Positions 50,848 through 59,816 of a DNA stretch of 64,000 nucleotides are shown here, piece after piece. The first letter of the stretch is position 1. Each line of letters starts with the position of its first letter. The notes beneath the pieces were generated by a model. That model saw nothing but the letters and a program-made list of their open reading frames with translations, searched no databases and was not told the origin of the DNA. Source of the stretch: Prevotellaceae bacterium UBA1391 (lineage in GTDB: Bacteria > Bacteroidota > Bacteroidia > Bacteroidales > Bacteroidaceae). The stretch covers positions 95,575-159,574 of the forward strand of contig DBQP01000018.1 in NCBI GenBank assembly GCA_002305265.1, given 5' to 3'. Position numbers and translations under genes: made by a program.

Positions 50848-50925
50848 CGCCGGAGGGGAAACAGCAATTTGAACCTGCGAAGGACGAAGGCGCGAGAGGA
50901 GGCAGCACGGCAGGGACGCTGTGCG

Positions 50926-51070
50926 CCGCGCGGACACCGGAAAGGCAGGCCGCAGGCACCGGCAAAGCAGACCGCGGACACCGGCACAGCAGACCGCGAG
51001 CATCGGCACAGCAGACCGCGAGCATCGGCACAGCAGACCGCGAGCATCGGCACAGCAGACCGCGGACGGA
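50926..51070. repeat. 22-bp-period array 2 between exbB and exbD
   Basis: Units with GACCGCG(A/G)(G/A)CA(T/C)CGGCACAG start at 50926, 50948, 50970, 50992, 51014, 51036 and 51058. The units at 50992, 51014 and 51036 are identical. The repeat stops at the exbB stop codon (51071). Confidence 0.95.
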
Positions 51071-51697
51071 TTACTCTTCTTTTTCGCTCATGAGGTCCAT
51101 GAAGGCCAGCGTCTTCCGCTCGAGCTCGTTGACGACACCGTCCACCTTGGCCACGAGATAGTTGTAGCCGAAGAGTGCGGCAATGCCGACAATCAGACCG
51201 CCTACCGTCGTGATCATGGCCTGGTAGATGCCTCCCGAGAGCATGGAGATGTCCAGATTGCCACCGGCATTCGACATCTGCCAGAACGCCTGGACCATAC
51301 CGAGAACGGTGCCGAGGAAGCCAATCATCGGCGCGCCGCCAGAGATCGTGGCGAGCACGTGCAGCCGCTTCTCGAGCATGGCCACTTCCAGATTGCCCGT
51401 GTTCTCGATGGCGGTCTGGATTTCCGGCGCGGGCTTGCCCATGCGGCTGATGCCGCGCTCGATGATGCGTGCACCGGGAGAGTTGGTGACGCGGCAGAAG
51501 TTGATTGCGCTCTTCACGTCGCCGTTCTTGATGTAGTCGCGGATGCGCTCCATGAAGAGCGGGTCTTGCTTTTCCGCGGCGCGCAGCGCCATGAAGCGCT
51601 CGACGAAGATGAACACGGCAATGAGCGAGAGCACGGCGAGGACAATCATGATCCAGCCGCCTTGTTGGCAAAGTTCAAGAATACTGAGGTCTTTCAT
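51071..51697 (-). CDS. exbB: ExbB/TolQ/MotA proton channel
   Basis: A 208-residue protein with three helices: IMIVLAVLSLIAVFIFVERFMAL near the N-terminus, and two later ones in ISGGAPMIGFLGTVLGMVQAF and GGIYQAMITTVGGLIVGIAALFGYNYLV. The ERFMALRAAEKQDP and GTVLGM motifs are family signatures. With ExbD it forms the proton-driven motor for TonB. It is the second gene of the apparent pdxJ-exbB-exbD-tonB run. Confidence 0.94.
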   Translation of the reverse strand: MKDLSILELCQQGGWIMIVLAVLSLIAVFIFVERFMALRAAEKQDPLFMERIRDYIKNGDVKSAINFCRVTNSPGARIIERGISRMGKPAPEIQTAIENTGNLEVAMLEKRLHVLATISGGAPMIGFLGTVLGMVQAFWQMSNAGGNLDISMLSGGIYQAMITTVGGLIVGIAALFGYNYLVAKVDGVVNELERKTLAFMDLMSEKEE

Positions 51698-51711
51698 TGG
51701 AATTGAATTGT

Positions 51712-51862
51712 TCAGCCCGTCGGGCTGAGGGGTCTGAATTTCTGGAGGGATGAGTCGCGGAATGTGATGCGTGAGGGCTGAATCTCCGGTTGGAAGGAGT
51801 CGCGGAATGTGATGCGTGAGGTCTGAACTTCCGGTGGGAAGGAGCCGCGGGGATGGAAGCGG
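51712..51862. repeat. 45-bp tandem repeat between pdxJ and exbB
   Basis: Two full units of 45 bp begin AGTCGCGGAATGTGATGCGTG at 51753 and 51798 (first 20 bases AGTCGCGGAATGTGATGCGT), with partial copies before and after (AGCCGCGG at 51843). The period is 45 bp, not a multiple of 22, so it is an exception to the pattern elsewhere. Confidence 0.88.
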
Positions 51863-51875
51863 CGGGGAGGCGTGT

Positions 51876-52592
51876 TCAGGACTGCAGGCAGGCGAGGTAT
51901 TTGCCCACTGTGGCCTCGAGGCCGAAGTAGAGCGCGTCGCAAATCAGGGCATGTCCGATGCTGACCTCGTCGGTCCAGGGAATCTGCTCGTAGTAGTAGG
52001 CCAGGTTCTCCAGACTGAGGTCGTGCCCGGCGTTGAGTCCGAGGCCGCAGTCTCTGGCGCGGATGGCTGCCTCCACAAAGGGGGCGATGGCTTGCTCGCG
52101 GTTGCGGCCGTACTGCGCGGCGTAGGGCTCGGTGTAGAGTTCGACGCGGTCGGCTCCCAGTTTGGCGGCCGATTCCACCATCGCGGCGACGGGGTCGACG
52201 AAGATGCTCGTCCGCACGCCAGCGGCCTTCAGCTCGCCCACCACTTCCGAGAGGAACGAGAAGTGCGTCTGCGTGTCCCAACCGTGGTTCGACGTGATCT
52301 GGTCGGGCGCATCGGGCACCAAGGTCACTTGCGTGGGCTGCACCCGCTTCACGAGGTCGACGAACGAGGGCTGCGGATAGCCTTCGATGTTGAATTCCGT
52401 TGTGAGCACAGGCTTGAGGGCCAGCACGTCGGCATAGCGGATGTGGCGCTCGTCGGGGCGCGGATGCACCGTGATGCCGGCTGCTCCAAATTTCTCGATG
52501 TCGAGCGCGGCCTTCACCACGTCCGGCTGATTGCCACCCCTCGCATTTCGAATCGTGGCTATCTTATTGATGTTGACACTGAGTTTTGTCAT
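51876..52592 (-). CDS. pdxJ: Pyridoxine 5'-phosphate synthase PdxJ
   Basis: A 238-residue TIM-barrel enzyme of vitamin B6 synthesis, condensing 1-deoxyxylulose 5-phosphate with 3-amino-2-oxopropyl phosphate. MTKLSVNINKIATIRNARGG, HPRPDERHIRYADV, LVPDAPDQITSNHGWD and AGHDLSLENLAYY are family motifs. It lies divergently from nadK. The promoter is at 52640-52647 on the minus strand. Confidence 0.96.
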   Translation of the reverse strand: MTKLSVNINKIATIRNARGGNQPDVVKAALDIEKFGAAGITVHPRPDERHIRYADVLALKPVLTTEFNIEGYPQPSFVDLVKRVQPTQVTLVPDAPDQITSNHGWDTQTHFSFLSEVVGELKAAGVRTSIFVDPVAAMVESAAKLGADRVELYTEPYAAQYGRNREQAIAPFVEAAIRARDCGLGLNAGHDLSLENLAYYYEQIPWTDEVSIGHALICDALYFGLEATVGKYLACLQS

Positions 52593-52639
52593 AACGTCTT
52601 TTCTGCTGTTGGGATGGATACACTACATTGAATACATTG

Positions 52640-52647
52640 CAAAAATA
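52640..52647 (-). promoter_or_regulatory. Promoter -7 box of the pdxJ-exbBD-tonB run
   Basis: CAAAAATA on the + strand reads TATTTTTG on the coding strand, 47 bp before pdxJ. Confidence 0.65.
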
Positions 52648-52885
52648 GTGTTTTTTTTTCAAAACGGCATCCTAAGCCCCTAAAAAAAGGACGAAGCGCG
52701 CACAGGAAAACCACATCGGCTTCGGCACGGCCGTTGGCATTCCTGCCGGCGAGGCGCTGGCGACACGGCGCCGCCGCAGCAGCAGTCCGCTGGCGTCCGC
52801 CTGCCCCACCCGTCGCCCGCTGGCCAGCCACCTGCGCAGGGGCTTCGCCTTTCCCCGCGCGAGGGCACAAAGATGGCTGCATTTT

Positions 52886-52916
52886 CTTGTGAACTAACTG
52901 AATTATCCGTACATTT
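52886..52916 (+). promoter_or_regulatory. Promoter of nadK
   Basis: TTG at 52886-52888, a 20-bp spacer and TACATTTG at 52909-52916, 24 bp before the start codon. Confidence 0.85.
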
Positions 52917-52940
52917 GCATGCGACAAATGATTCTACGGC

Positions 52941-53840
52941 ATGCAACCATCGACCCACCAACCGCTGCGGATTGCGATTTTCGGCAATCGCTATAATCAG
53001 AAAGAGAAGTCTCAGGCCGCCGCCCTCCTGCTGGGCGCGCTGCGCAAGGCAGGAGCCGCCATCGCCATCGAGCGGGCGTTTCTCGACGTGCTGGCCGAAT
53101 CGATTCCTGGCGTCAGAGACAACGTCGACGTCATCGAGGGAAACGACTTCAGCGCCGACTTCGCCATCGCCATGGGCGGCGACGGCACCTTTCTCAGCGT
53201 GGCCGCCCGCGTCGGCGACAAGCGTATCCCGATTCTCGGCGTCAACACCGGCCGGCTCGGCTTCCTCGCACAAGTGCCGCAGCAAGAAGTCGACAAAGCC
53301 GTCGACATGCTCGTCGGCGGCAACTATCAGCTCACGGAGCGCGTCGTGCTCCAACTCTTCTGCGACGACCACCCCCTGGAGGGAAATCCCTACGCGCTCA
53401 ACGAAATCGCCATTCTGAAGCACGACATCTCCTCCATGATCAGCATCCGCACCGAAATCAACCGCGAGCTGCTCACCACCTACCAGGCCGACGGCCTGCT
53501 CATCGCCACGCCCACCGGTTCCACGGCCTACTCGCTGTCCGTCGGCGGACCCATCGTCATGCCCCAGAGCCACATCATCGTGCTCACCCCCGTCGCGCCC
53601 CACTCGCTCAACATGCGCCCCATCGTCCTGACGGACGACAACGAAATCAATCTCGAGGTCAACTCCCGCTCGGGCAGCTTCCTCATTGCCATCGACGGCC
53701 GCAGCCAAAGCTATCCCGAAGGCATCCACCTCCGCATCCGCCGCGCGCCCCACCCCGTCTGCACCGTCTCCTTCCCTGGCCAAAGTTTCTTCACCATGCT
53801 CTCCCACAAGATGATGTGGGGCCAAGACCAGCGCGGATAG
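52941..53840 (+). CDS. nadK: NAD kinase NadK
   Basis: A 299-residue cytosolic kinase making NADP+ from NAD+. The GGDGT motif is at 79-83 (IAMGGDGTFLSVA), followed by PILGVNTGRLGFLA, the NE motif LNEIAILK and the TPTGSTAYSLSVGGPI stretch. Length is normal for the family. It has its own promoter and is divergent from pdxJ. Confidence 0.97.
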   Translation: MQPSTHQPLRIAIFGNRYNQKEKSQAAALLLGALRKAGAAIAIERAFLDVLAESIPGVRDNVDVIEGNDFSADFAIAMGGDGTFLSVAARVGDKRIPILGVNTGRLGFLAQVPQQEVDKAVDMLVGGNYQLTERVVLQLFCDDHPLEGNPYALNEIAILKHDISSMISIRTEINRELLTTYQADGLLIATPTGSTAYSLSVGGPIVMPQSHIIVLTPVAPHSLNMRPIVLTDDNEINLEVNSRSGSFLIAIDGRSQSYPEGIHLRIRRAPHPVCTVSFPGQSFFTMLSHKMMWGQDQRG

Positions 53841-53882
53841 TTTCCCCCGCGCGCGCAGCCGCCCGACACCGTCGTCAGAAAA

Positions 53883-53938
53883 CGAAGGCCTTCGTTCTGA
53901 AAAACGAACGCCTTCCTTTTCCCACACGAACGCCTTCG
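53883..53938. repeat. 22-bp-period palindromic array G (3 cores)
   Basis: Cores start at 53883, 53905 and 53927: CGAAGGCCTTCG, CGAACGCCTTCC and CGAACGCCTTCG. The last two are hybrids carrying one half of each core type. The array is 43 bp after nadK and 78 bp before the ABC transporter. Confidence 0.92.
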
Positions 53939-54016
53939 TTTTTCCAGCCCACCTTCCCCGTGCCGCACGCCGCACGCCCACTTCCCCCACTCAACGCACC
54001 CACAGACACCACCCAC

Positions 54017-55684
54017 ATGCCCATCCGCCCCTCCAGCAAATATCCGCTCCGCACCATCGCTCTGTGGCTATGGCGCAACCACCGCGGCTGCCGCACACAG
54101 GCGCTCGTGAACATGGCCGCCGGCATCGCGCAGGTGGGGCTCGCGCTCTGGGGCATCGAACTGCTGCGCCAGCTGGCCGACATCGCCACCCATGCACGCG
54201 AGGGCAGCCTGATGCTGACGGGCGCGCTGCTGGCGGGCATCTTCATTGCCGAGATGCTGCTCAACATCCTCGTCACGTGGCTGCGCGCCGTGCTCGGCGC
54301 CCAAGCCCAGAACACGCTGCAGAAACAATTCTTCGAGCACCTGCTCAACGGCAAATGGCAAGGCATCGAGCGATTCCACAGCGGCGACGTGCTCAACCGC
54401 CTCTTCGGCGACGTCAACGACATCGTCAGCCTGCTCACCGAGGTCCTGCCCAGCGCAGTGGTCGTGGCCGTGCAGTTTGCTGCCAGCTTCGCCTACCTCT
54501 ACGCCATGGACGCAGAGCTGGCCCTCCTGCTCGTCGTCATCACGCCCCTCTTCGTGCTCTTTTCCCGCATCTATTTCCGCCGCATGCGGCGCATCGTGCG
54601 CAAGATCAAGGACTCCAACTCCGCCCTGCAGGCCATCATCCAGGAAAGCGTGCAGCACAAGATGGTCGTCAAAGTCATGGAGCGCGGCCCTTGGATGAGC
54701 CAGCGGCTGGCGCGGCGGCAGCAAGTGTTCCGCCAGCAGGTGCGCAGCCGGGCCCGCTTCTCCATCTTCTCCAAGTCGCTCATCAACATCGGCTTCGCCG
54801 GCGGCTACCTCACGGCGCTCCTCTGGGGGCTCACCCAGCTCCAGCAGGGCCTCATCACCGTCGGCGTGCTCATGGCCTTCACCCAGCTCATCAACCGCAT
54901 CCAGCGTCCTGTGCTCGACATGGCCCGCCTACTGCCGACCATGGTGGGAAGCCTGGCCGGCGCCGAACGACTGATGGAGCTGGAGGAACTGCCCCCCGAA
55001 CCCCTCCTGCCACCCACGCCGATGGCCGGCAGCACGGGCGTCCGGCTGAACGACGTGAGCTACCAGTACACCAGCCAGGGACGCCACATCCTCCGACACT
55101 TCAGCCACGACTTCCGACCCGGCACCTTCACCGCGGTCATGGGAGAGACCGGCGCCGGCAAAACCACACTCATCCGCCTCATGCTGGCCCTCATCCAGCC
55201 CACCGAAGGCAGCATCACGCTCTACACGGCCGACGGTCAGCACGCCGTCGACACCTCCACCCGCACCAACTTCTCCTACGTGCCGCAGGGCAACACCCTC
55301 TTCTCCGGCACCATCCGGCAGAACCTCCAGTTCGGCAGCCCCAACGCCACCACACAAGAGATGGAGCACGCACTCCACCTCGCACAAGCCGACTTCGTCC
55401 TCTCCCTGCCCGACGGGCTCGACACCCGCTGCGGCGAGGGCGGCGGCGGACTCTCCGAAGGCCAGGCACAGCGCATCGCCATCGCCCGCGCCCTCCTCCG
55501 CCCCAGCCGCATCCTGCTGCTCGACGAGGCCACCTCGGCCATCGACCTCCAAACCGAAGAGGCGCTCCTGCAGCAGCTCCGCCAGCACCTGAGCGACACC
55601 ACCGTCATCTTCGTCACCCACCGCACCGCCGTCACCCACATCGCCTCCGACGTCCTGACGCTGGACCGCAACCCGCAAGACTGA
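54017..55684 (+). CDS. ABC exporter, fused permease and ATPase
   Basis: A 555-residue half-transporter. Six helices in residues 1 to about 310 are followed by the nucleotide-binding domain. Walker A is GETGAGKTT (376-384), the signature is LSEGQAQR (Glu replaces the usual Gly of LSGGQ), and Walker B is ILLLDEATSAID, with the switch His in FVTHRT. It probably works as a homodimer exporting lipid, peptide or drug. The ATG at 54017 is chosen because the longer frame upstream only translates the palindromic array. ruvA follows 71 bp later. Confidence 0.9.
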   Translation: MPIRPSSKYPLRTIALWLWRNHRGCRTQALVNMAAGIAQVGLALWGIELLRQLADIATHAREGSLMLTGALLAGIFIAEMLLNILVTWLRAVLGAQAQNTLQKQFFEHLLNGKWQGIERFHSGDVLNRLFGDVNDIVSLLTEVLPSAVVVAVQFAASFAYLYAMDAELALLLVVITPLFVLFSRIYFRRMRRIVRKIKDSNSALQAIIQESVQHKMVVKVMERGPWMSQRLARRQQVFRQQVRSRARFSIFSKSLINIGFAGGYLTALLWGLTQLQQGLITVGVLMAFTQLINRIQRPVLDMARLLPTMVGSLAGAERLMELEELPPEPLLPPTPMAGSTGVRLNDVSYQYTSQGRHILRHFSHDFRPGTFTAVMGETGAGKTTLIRLMLALIQPTEGSITLYTADGQHAVDTSTRTNFSYVPQGNTLFSGTIRQNLQFGSPNATTQEMEHALHLAQADFVLSLPDGLDTRCGEGGGGLSEGQAQRIAIARALLRPSRILLLDEATSAIDLQTEEALLQQLRQHLSDTTVIFVTHRTAVTHIASDVLTLDRNPQD

Positions 55685-55755
55685 CAGCCCGCGGCGCCAC
55701 CCTGCGCACATCTCCCCCGCACAGCGAATCCCCGCATAGAAAACCATTCACAGCT

Positions 55756-56361
55756 ATGATCGAATATCTCAACGGCCGCCTCGACGACCTCACGCCGGCG
55801 ACAGCCACCATCGACTGCCACGGCGTGGGCTATCTGGCCAACATCTCCGTCAACACCTTCTCCGCCATCCAAGGCAAGGAGACGGTGCGCCTCTACATCT
55901 ACGAGAACATCCGCGAAGACGCCTACGTGCTCTTCGGATTCGCCACACGGCAGGAGCGCGAGCTCTTCCTCCAGCTCATCTCCGTCAGCGGCATCGGCGG
56001 CAACACCGCACGCACCATCCTCTCCGCCTATACGCCGGCCGAACTGGCCGACATCATCACCTCGGGCAACGAGAAGATGCTGAAGACCGTCAAAGGACTC
56101 GGCACCAAAACCGCACAACGCATCATCGTCGAGCTCCGCGACAAGCTCGCCACACTCGGCATCACGCCGGCCAGCCCCGCCAATGCCGACGACAGTCAGC
56201 TCAGCGCCGCCAGCCGCCAAGTGTACGAGGACGCCGTCGAAGCCCTCAAGGCGCTGGGCTATCCCCCCGCGCCCGTCAGCAAGACCATCAAAGCCATCCT
56301 CAAGGACGACCCCACAGCCACCGTCGAGCAAGTCATCAAGCGCAGCTTCAAGATGCTCTGA
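55756..56361 (+). CDS. ruvA: Holliday junction helicase subunit RuvA
   Basis: A 201-residue protein binding four-way DNA junctions with RuvB. The N-terminal OB fold starts MIEYLNGRLDDLTPATATID. Helix-hairpin-helix motifs follow (LISVSGIGGNTARTIL and LKTVKGLGTKTAQRIIVEL), and the C-terminal domain III (about 150-201) contacts RuvB. Full length, intact. Confidence 0.97.
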   Translation: MIEYLNGRLDDLTPATATIDCHGVGYLANISVNTFSAIQGKETVRLYIYENIREDAYVLFGFATRQERELFLQLISVSGIGGNTARTILSAYTPAELADIITSGNEKMLKTVKGLGTKTAQRIIVELRDKLATLGITPASPANADDSQLSAASRQVYEDAVEALKALGYPPAPVSKTIKAILKDDPTATVEQVIKRSFKML

Positions 56362-56514
56362 CGCCGCCACCACCCTACATTCCACAGCCGCAAGCCGCAG
56401 CCACGATGCACCGCCATCCGCCGCGCCGCTTGCGGCTTCCTCTTTTCCGCCACGTCCCGAAGCCGACAGCGCCACGCGCCAGACGCGAGGACGCTGCAGC
56501 GGAAGACAGGAATG

Positions 56515-56646
56515 AAGCCGAAGCAAAGCGCGCGGCACAAAAGAAAAAAGGAAGCAGAGAGCGAGACACAGGAAAGCAGAGAGCGAGACACAGGAAAGAA
56601 AAGAGCGAGACACAGGAAAGAAGAGTCGCAGAACGCGCGGCACGAA
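56515..56646. repeat. 22-bp-period array between ruvA and pnp
   Basis: GAGCGAGACACAGGAAAG starts at 56559, 56581 and 56603, exactly 22 bp apart, with related blocks at 56537 and 56625 and perhaps 56515. It lies between convergent genes next to the pnp terminator. From 56362 to 56514 I see no other element. Confidence 0.92.
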
Positions 56647-56664
56647 AGAGCAGACAAAACAAAA

Positions 56665-56703
56665 AGCGGGCGACAATGCGGCATGTGCCGATTGTCGCCC
56701 GCT
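56665..56703. terminator. Strong terminator of pnp (and possibly ruvA)
   Basis: A 13-bp stem, AGCGGGCGACAAT with ATTGTCGCCCGCT, encloses a second stem CGGCA/TGCCG. On the minus strand it is followed by TTTTTGTTTTG. Confidence 0.92.
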
Positions 56704-56746
56704 GGGGGAACAGCTGTGCTGTGTTCGAATATCTGTAGCCGACGGC

Positions 56747-59065
56747 TTATCCGAGCAGGTCGTCGAGTGCGCTGCGCACACCGCCTTCATTCTCGGAAGT
56801 GAACTCGCCCTCATGACGTGCAGGGCGCTCGCTGCGACCATTGTTGCGGCGGTCGCCACGATCTCCGCGCTCACCACGCTCGCCGCGCTCAGGACGCGGA
56901 CGGCGCTCGCGCTGCGGACGCTCTACATAGTCGGCGGGCTTCTCGATCAGCACGCGGTGGCTGAGCTTGAACTTGCCTGTCTTCGGATCCACCTCGATGA
57001 GCTTGACATCGATGGGATCGCCTTCCTTGATGCCGGCTTCTTCCACCGTCTCCAGACGCTTCCATTCGATTTCAGAGATGTGGAGCAGACCGTCCTTGCC
57101 CGGCATGAACTCAACGAAGCAGCCGTATGGCATCACGCTGCGCACCGTGCCGTGGTAGACTTCGCCCACCTCGGGAACGGCAGCGATGGCACGGATCTTG
57201 GCAATGGCGGCGTCGATGGCTTCCTTGTTGGGAGCAGACACCTGCACCTTGCCGACACCGTCCACCTCGTCGATCGTGATCGTGGCACCCGTGTCCTCCT
57301 GCATCTGCTGGATGATCTTTCCACCGGGACCGATGACAGCGCCGATGAACTCCTTCGGGATGGTGATCTGAACGATGCGCGGAACGTGCGGCTTGAGCTC
57401 GGGACGAGGCTCGCTGATGGTCTGCATCATCTCGCCCATGATGTGCTCGCGGCCAGCCTTGGCCTGCATGAGCGCCTTCTCGAGAATCTCGTAGCTCAAT
57501 CCGTCGCACTTGATGTCCATCTGTGTGGCGGTGAGACCGTTCTTCGTACCCGTCGTCTTGAAGTCCATGTCGCCCAGGTGGTCCTCGTCACCGAGGATGT
57601 CCGACAGCACGGCATACTTGTCCTCGCCGGGGTTCTTGATCAGTCCCATGGCGATACCGGCCACCGGATTCTTGATGGGCACACCGGCGTCCATCAGTGA
57701 CAGCGTGCCGGCGCAAGTTGTCGCCATCGACGACGAACCGTTCGACTCGAGCACGTCGCTCACGATGCGGATGGTGTAAGGATAGTCGTCGGGCAACTGT
57801 CCCTTGATGCCGCGCCAGGCCAAGTGGCCATGTCCAATCTCACGACGGCCGACACCGCGCTGCGCGCGTGCCTCGCCTGTGGAGAAGGGAGGGAAATTAT
57901 AGTGGAGAAGGAACTTCTGATATTCACGCACGAGCGCACCGTCGATGAGCTTCTCATCGAGCTTCGTGCCCAGCGTGCAAGTGGCCAGTGCCTGCGTCTC
58001 GCCGCGGGTGAAGATGGCGCTGCCGTGGGGCATGGGGAGCGGAGAAACCTCCGACCAGATGGGACGGATATCCGTCGTCTTGCGTCCATCGAGGCGCAGA
58101 CCCTCGTCGAGGATGCAGCGGCGCATCGCGTCGCGCTCCACATCATGGTAGTAGCGGTCGACGAGCGCGTTCTTCTCAGCCAGCTCGTCCTCGCTCAGCT
58201 CCGTGTGAGCAGCCGCATAAGCCTCCTTGTAGTCCTCGCGGATCTTCTCGAAAGCCTCAGCACGCGCATTCTTGTCGAGCGCCTGCTTCGTCACGTCGTA
58301 GGCCTTCTGATAGCACTGAGCGGCAACGTCGGCACGAAGTTCCTCGTCGTTCACCTCGTGGCAGTACTCGCGCTTCACGTCGGTGCCCAGCTCCTTCATG
58401 AGCTCCTTCTGCAGGCGGCACTGCGGCTTGATGGCCTCGTGCGCTGCCTTGAGGGCGTTGAGCAGGTCGATTTCCTGCACTTCCTTCATCTCGCCTTCCA
58501 CCATCATGATGTTTTCCTCGGTGGCACCGACCATGAGATCCATGTCGGCCTCCTCCAGCTGCTGGAAGGTGGGGTTGATGACAAACTCGCCGTTGATGCG
58601 TGCTACGCGCACTTCGGAGATCGGTCCGTCGAACGGGATGTCGGAGCAAGCGAGCGCAGCAGAAGCCGCGAAGCCCGCAAGCGCGTCCGGCATGTCCTTG
58701 CCGTCAGCACTGAAGAGGATGACATTGACATATACCTCGGCGTGGTAATTGCTTGGGAAGAGTGGGCGGAGCGCGCGGTCCACGAGGCGGCAGGTGAGGA
58801 TTTCCTCGTCGCTGGCCTTGCCCTCACGCTTGGTGAAGCCTCCGGGGAAGCGGCCGTTGGCGGCATACTTCTCGCGGTATTCCACCTGGAGGGGCATAAA
58901 ATCTGTTCCTGGGACTGCGTCCTTTGCTGCGCAAACAGTGGCCAGGAGCACAGTGTTGCCCAAACGGAGCACCACGGAACCATCGGCTTGCTTTGCCAGC
59001 TTACCTGTCTCGATGCTGATTTCTCTTCCGTCAGGCAGCGCGACTTTCTTTGTGATTACGTTCAT
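56747..59065 (-). CDS. pnp: Polyribonucleotide nucleotidyltransferase PNPase
   Basis: A 772-residue 3'-5' phosphorolytic exoribonuclease. Two RNase PH domains (about 1-230 and 320-550; second with [19 protein letters not shown] and the metal Asp region [16 protein letters not shown]) are followed by KH ([20 protein letters not shown]) and S1 ([20 protein letters not shown]) domains. A C-terminal tail rich in Arg, Gly, Glu and Asp ([19 protein letters not shown]) extends the protein beyond typical length and may bind RNA. Start at 59065. Confidence 0.97.
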   Translation of the reverse strand: MNVITKKVALPDGREISIETGKLAKQADGSVVLRLGNTVLLATVCAAKDAVPGTDFMPLQVEYREKYAANGRFPGGFTKREGKASDEEILTCRLVDRALRPLFPSNYHAEVYVNVILFSADGKDMPDALAGFAASAALACSDIPFDGPISEVRVARINGEFVINPTFQQLEEADMDLMVGATEENIMMVEGEMKEVQEIDLLNALKAAHEAIKPQCRLQKELMKELGTDVKREYCHEVNDEELRADVAAQCYQKAYDVTKQALDKNARAEAFEKIREDYKEAYAAAHTELSEDELAEKNALVDRYYHDVERDAMRRCILDEGLRLDGRKTTDIRPIWSEVSPLPMPHGSAIFTRGETQALATCTLGTKLDEKLIDGALVREYQKFLLHYNFPPFSTGEARAQRGVGRREIGHGHLAWRGIKGQLPDDYPYTIRIVSDVLESNGSSSMATTCAGTLSLMDAGVPIKNPVAGIAMGLIKNPGEDKYAVLSDILGDEDHLGDMDFKTTGTKNGLTATQMDIKCDGLSYEILEKALMQAKAGREHIMGEMMQTISEPRPELKPHVPRIVQITIPKEFIGAVIGPGGKIIQQMQEDTGATITIDEVDGVGKVQVSAPNKEAIDAAIAKIRAIAAVPEVGEVYHGTVRSVMPYGCFVEFMPGKDGLLHISEIEWKRLETVEEAGIKEGDPIDVKLIEVDPKTGKFKLSHRVLIEKPADYVERPQRERRPRPERGERGERGDRGDRRNNGRSERPARHEGEFTSENEGGVRSALDDLLG

Positions 59066-59171
59066 CTTGATTGAATTAGTACATCAAATAATAAAAAACA
59101 TCTGTGCCCTACGCAGTTTCCCAACAGGAAACCTTCCCACACGAGGTGTACGCGTAGGTGCATAAAGCCTG

Positions 59172-59179
59172 CAAATGTA
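59172..59179 (-). promoter_or_regulatory. Candidate promoter -7 box of pnp
   Basis: CAAATGTA on the + strand reads TACATTTG on the coding strand, 106 bp upstream of pnp. No clear -33 element. Confidence 0.55.
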
Positions 59180-59295
59180 CAAAAAAAATTGATAACAATC
59201 GGTTTTCCACCACAAAAGTTTAGTTTACAGCGAAAAACGCCGCCGTTTTAAAGTTTTTTGTGAAATACTAATAAAATAATTCCGAGATATCCCGT

Positions 59296-59303
59296 AAATT
59301 TGC
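59296..59303 (+). promoter_or_regulatory. Candidate promoter -7 box upstream of the large metallopeptidase gene
   Basis: TAAATTTG matches TAnnTTTG. It lies just before a long 22-bp-period array and about 510 bp before the next start codon. No clear -33 element was found. Confidence 0.5.
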
Positions 59304-59351
59304 AAGATAGCGCATTGCGTCGCGCCCGATGCACACCGGCAAAGCCCAAGA

Positions 59352-59615
59352 GCCGCAGCAACATTCTTGTTGCGCAGCACCAAAGCCCTTGCAACACAGC
59401 ACCGAACGTCTTGCAAAGCAACACCGAACGTCTCGCAGCGCAGCACCAAAGCCCTTGCAGCGCAGAGCCAAACGACATGCAGCGCAGCACCAAACGTCTT
59501 TCAACGCTGAAACAAACGTCGAACAGCGGAGAACCGAATTTCCAAAAGCGCTGAACCGAAAATCACGCAGCGCTGAACCGAAAATTCCGCAGCGCATAAC
59601 ACGCTCTCCATCAGC
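59352..59615. repeat. 22-bp-period array in the leader of the large metallopeptidase gene (12 units)
   Basis: Units start at 59352, 59374, 59396, 59418, 59440, 59462, 59484, 59506, 59528, 59550, 59572 and 59594. The consensus begins GCAGCACC(A/G)AACG and ends TTGCAGC; the later units change gradually to GCTGAACCGAAAAT. It lies between a -7 box at 59296 and the start codon at 59817. From 59616 to 59800 nothing else is recognised. Confidence 0.94.
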
Positions 59616-59816
59616 GCGCCTGCACGCCCACTCAACAGACGACAATCCTCCCCCACCACGGCGTCCCATCGCTCTGAAGACACCGCGTTCCAGCTCCTGC
59701 CGCCCGCGCATTCCAATATCAACATCCTGCACATTCCCCATCCTGCAGAGCCACATGCCGTTCCTGCGGGCCCCACATTCCAAATAATAAGACTACCAAC
59801 TATCTATCCTACAGAC

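Noticed and set aside
53816..54016. 67-residue N-terminal extension of the ABC transporter
   Set aside because: The extension overlaps the nadK end and translates the palindromic array (TKAFVLKNE-like). Family members begin near the ATG at 54017.
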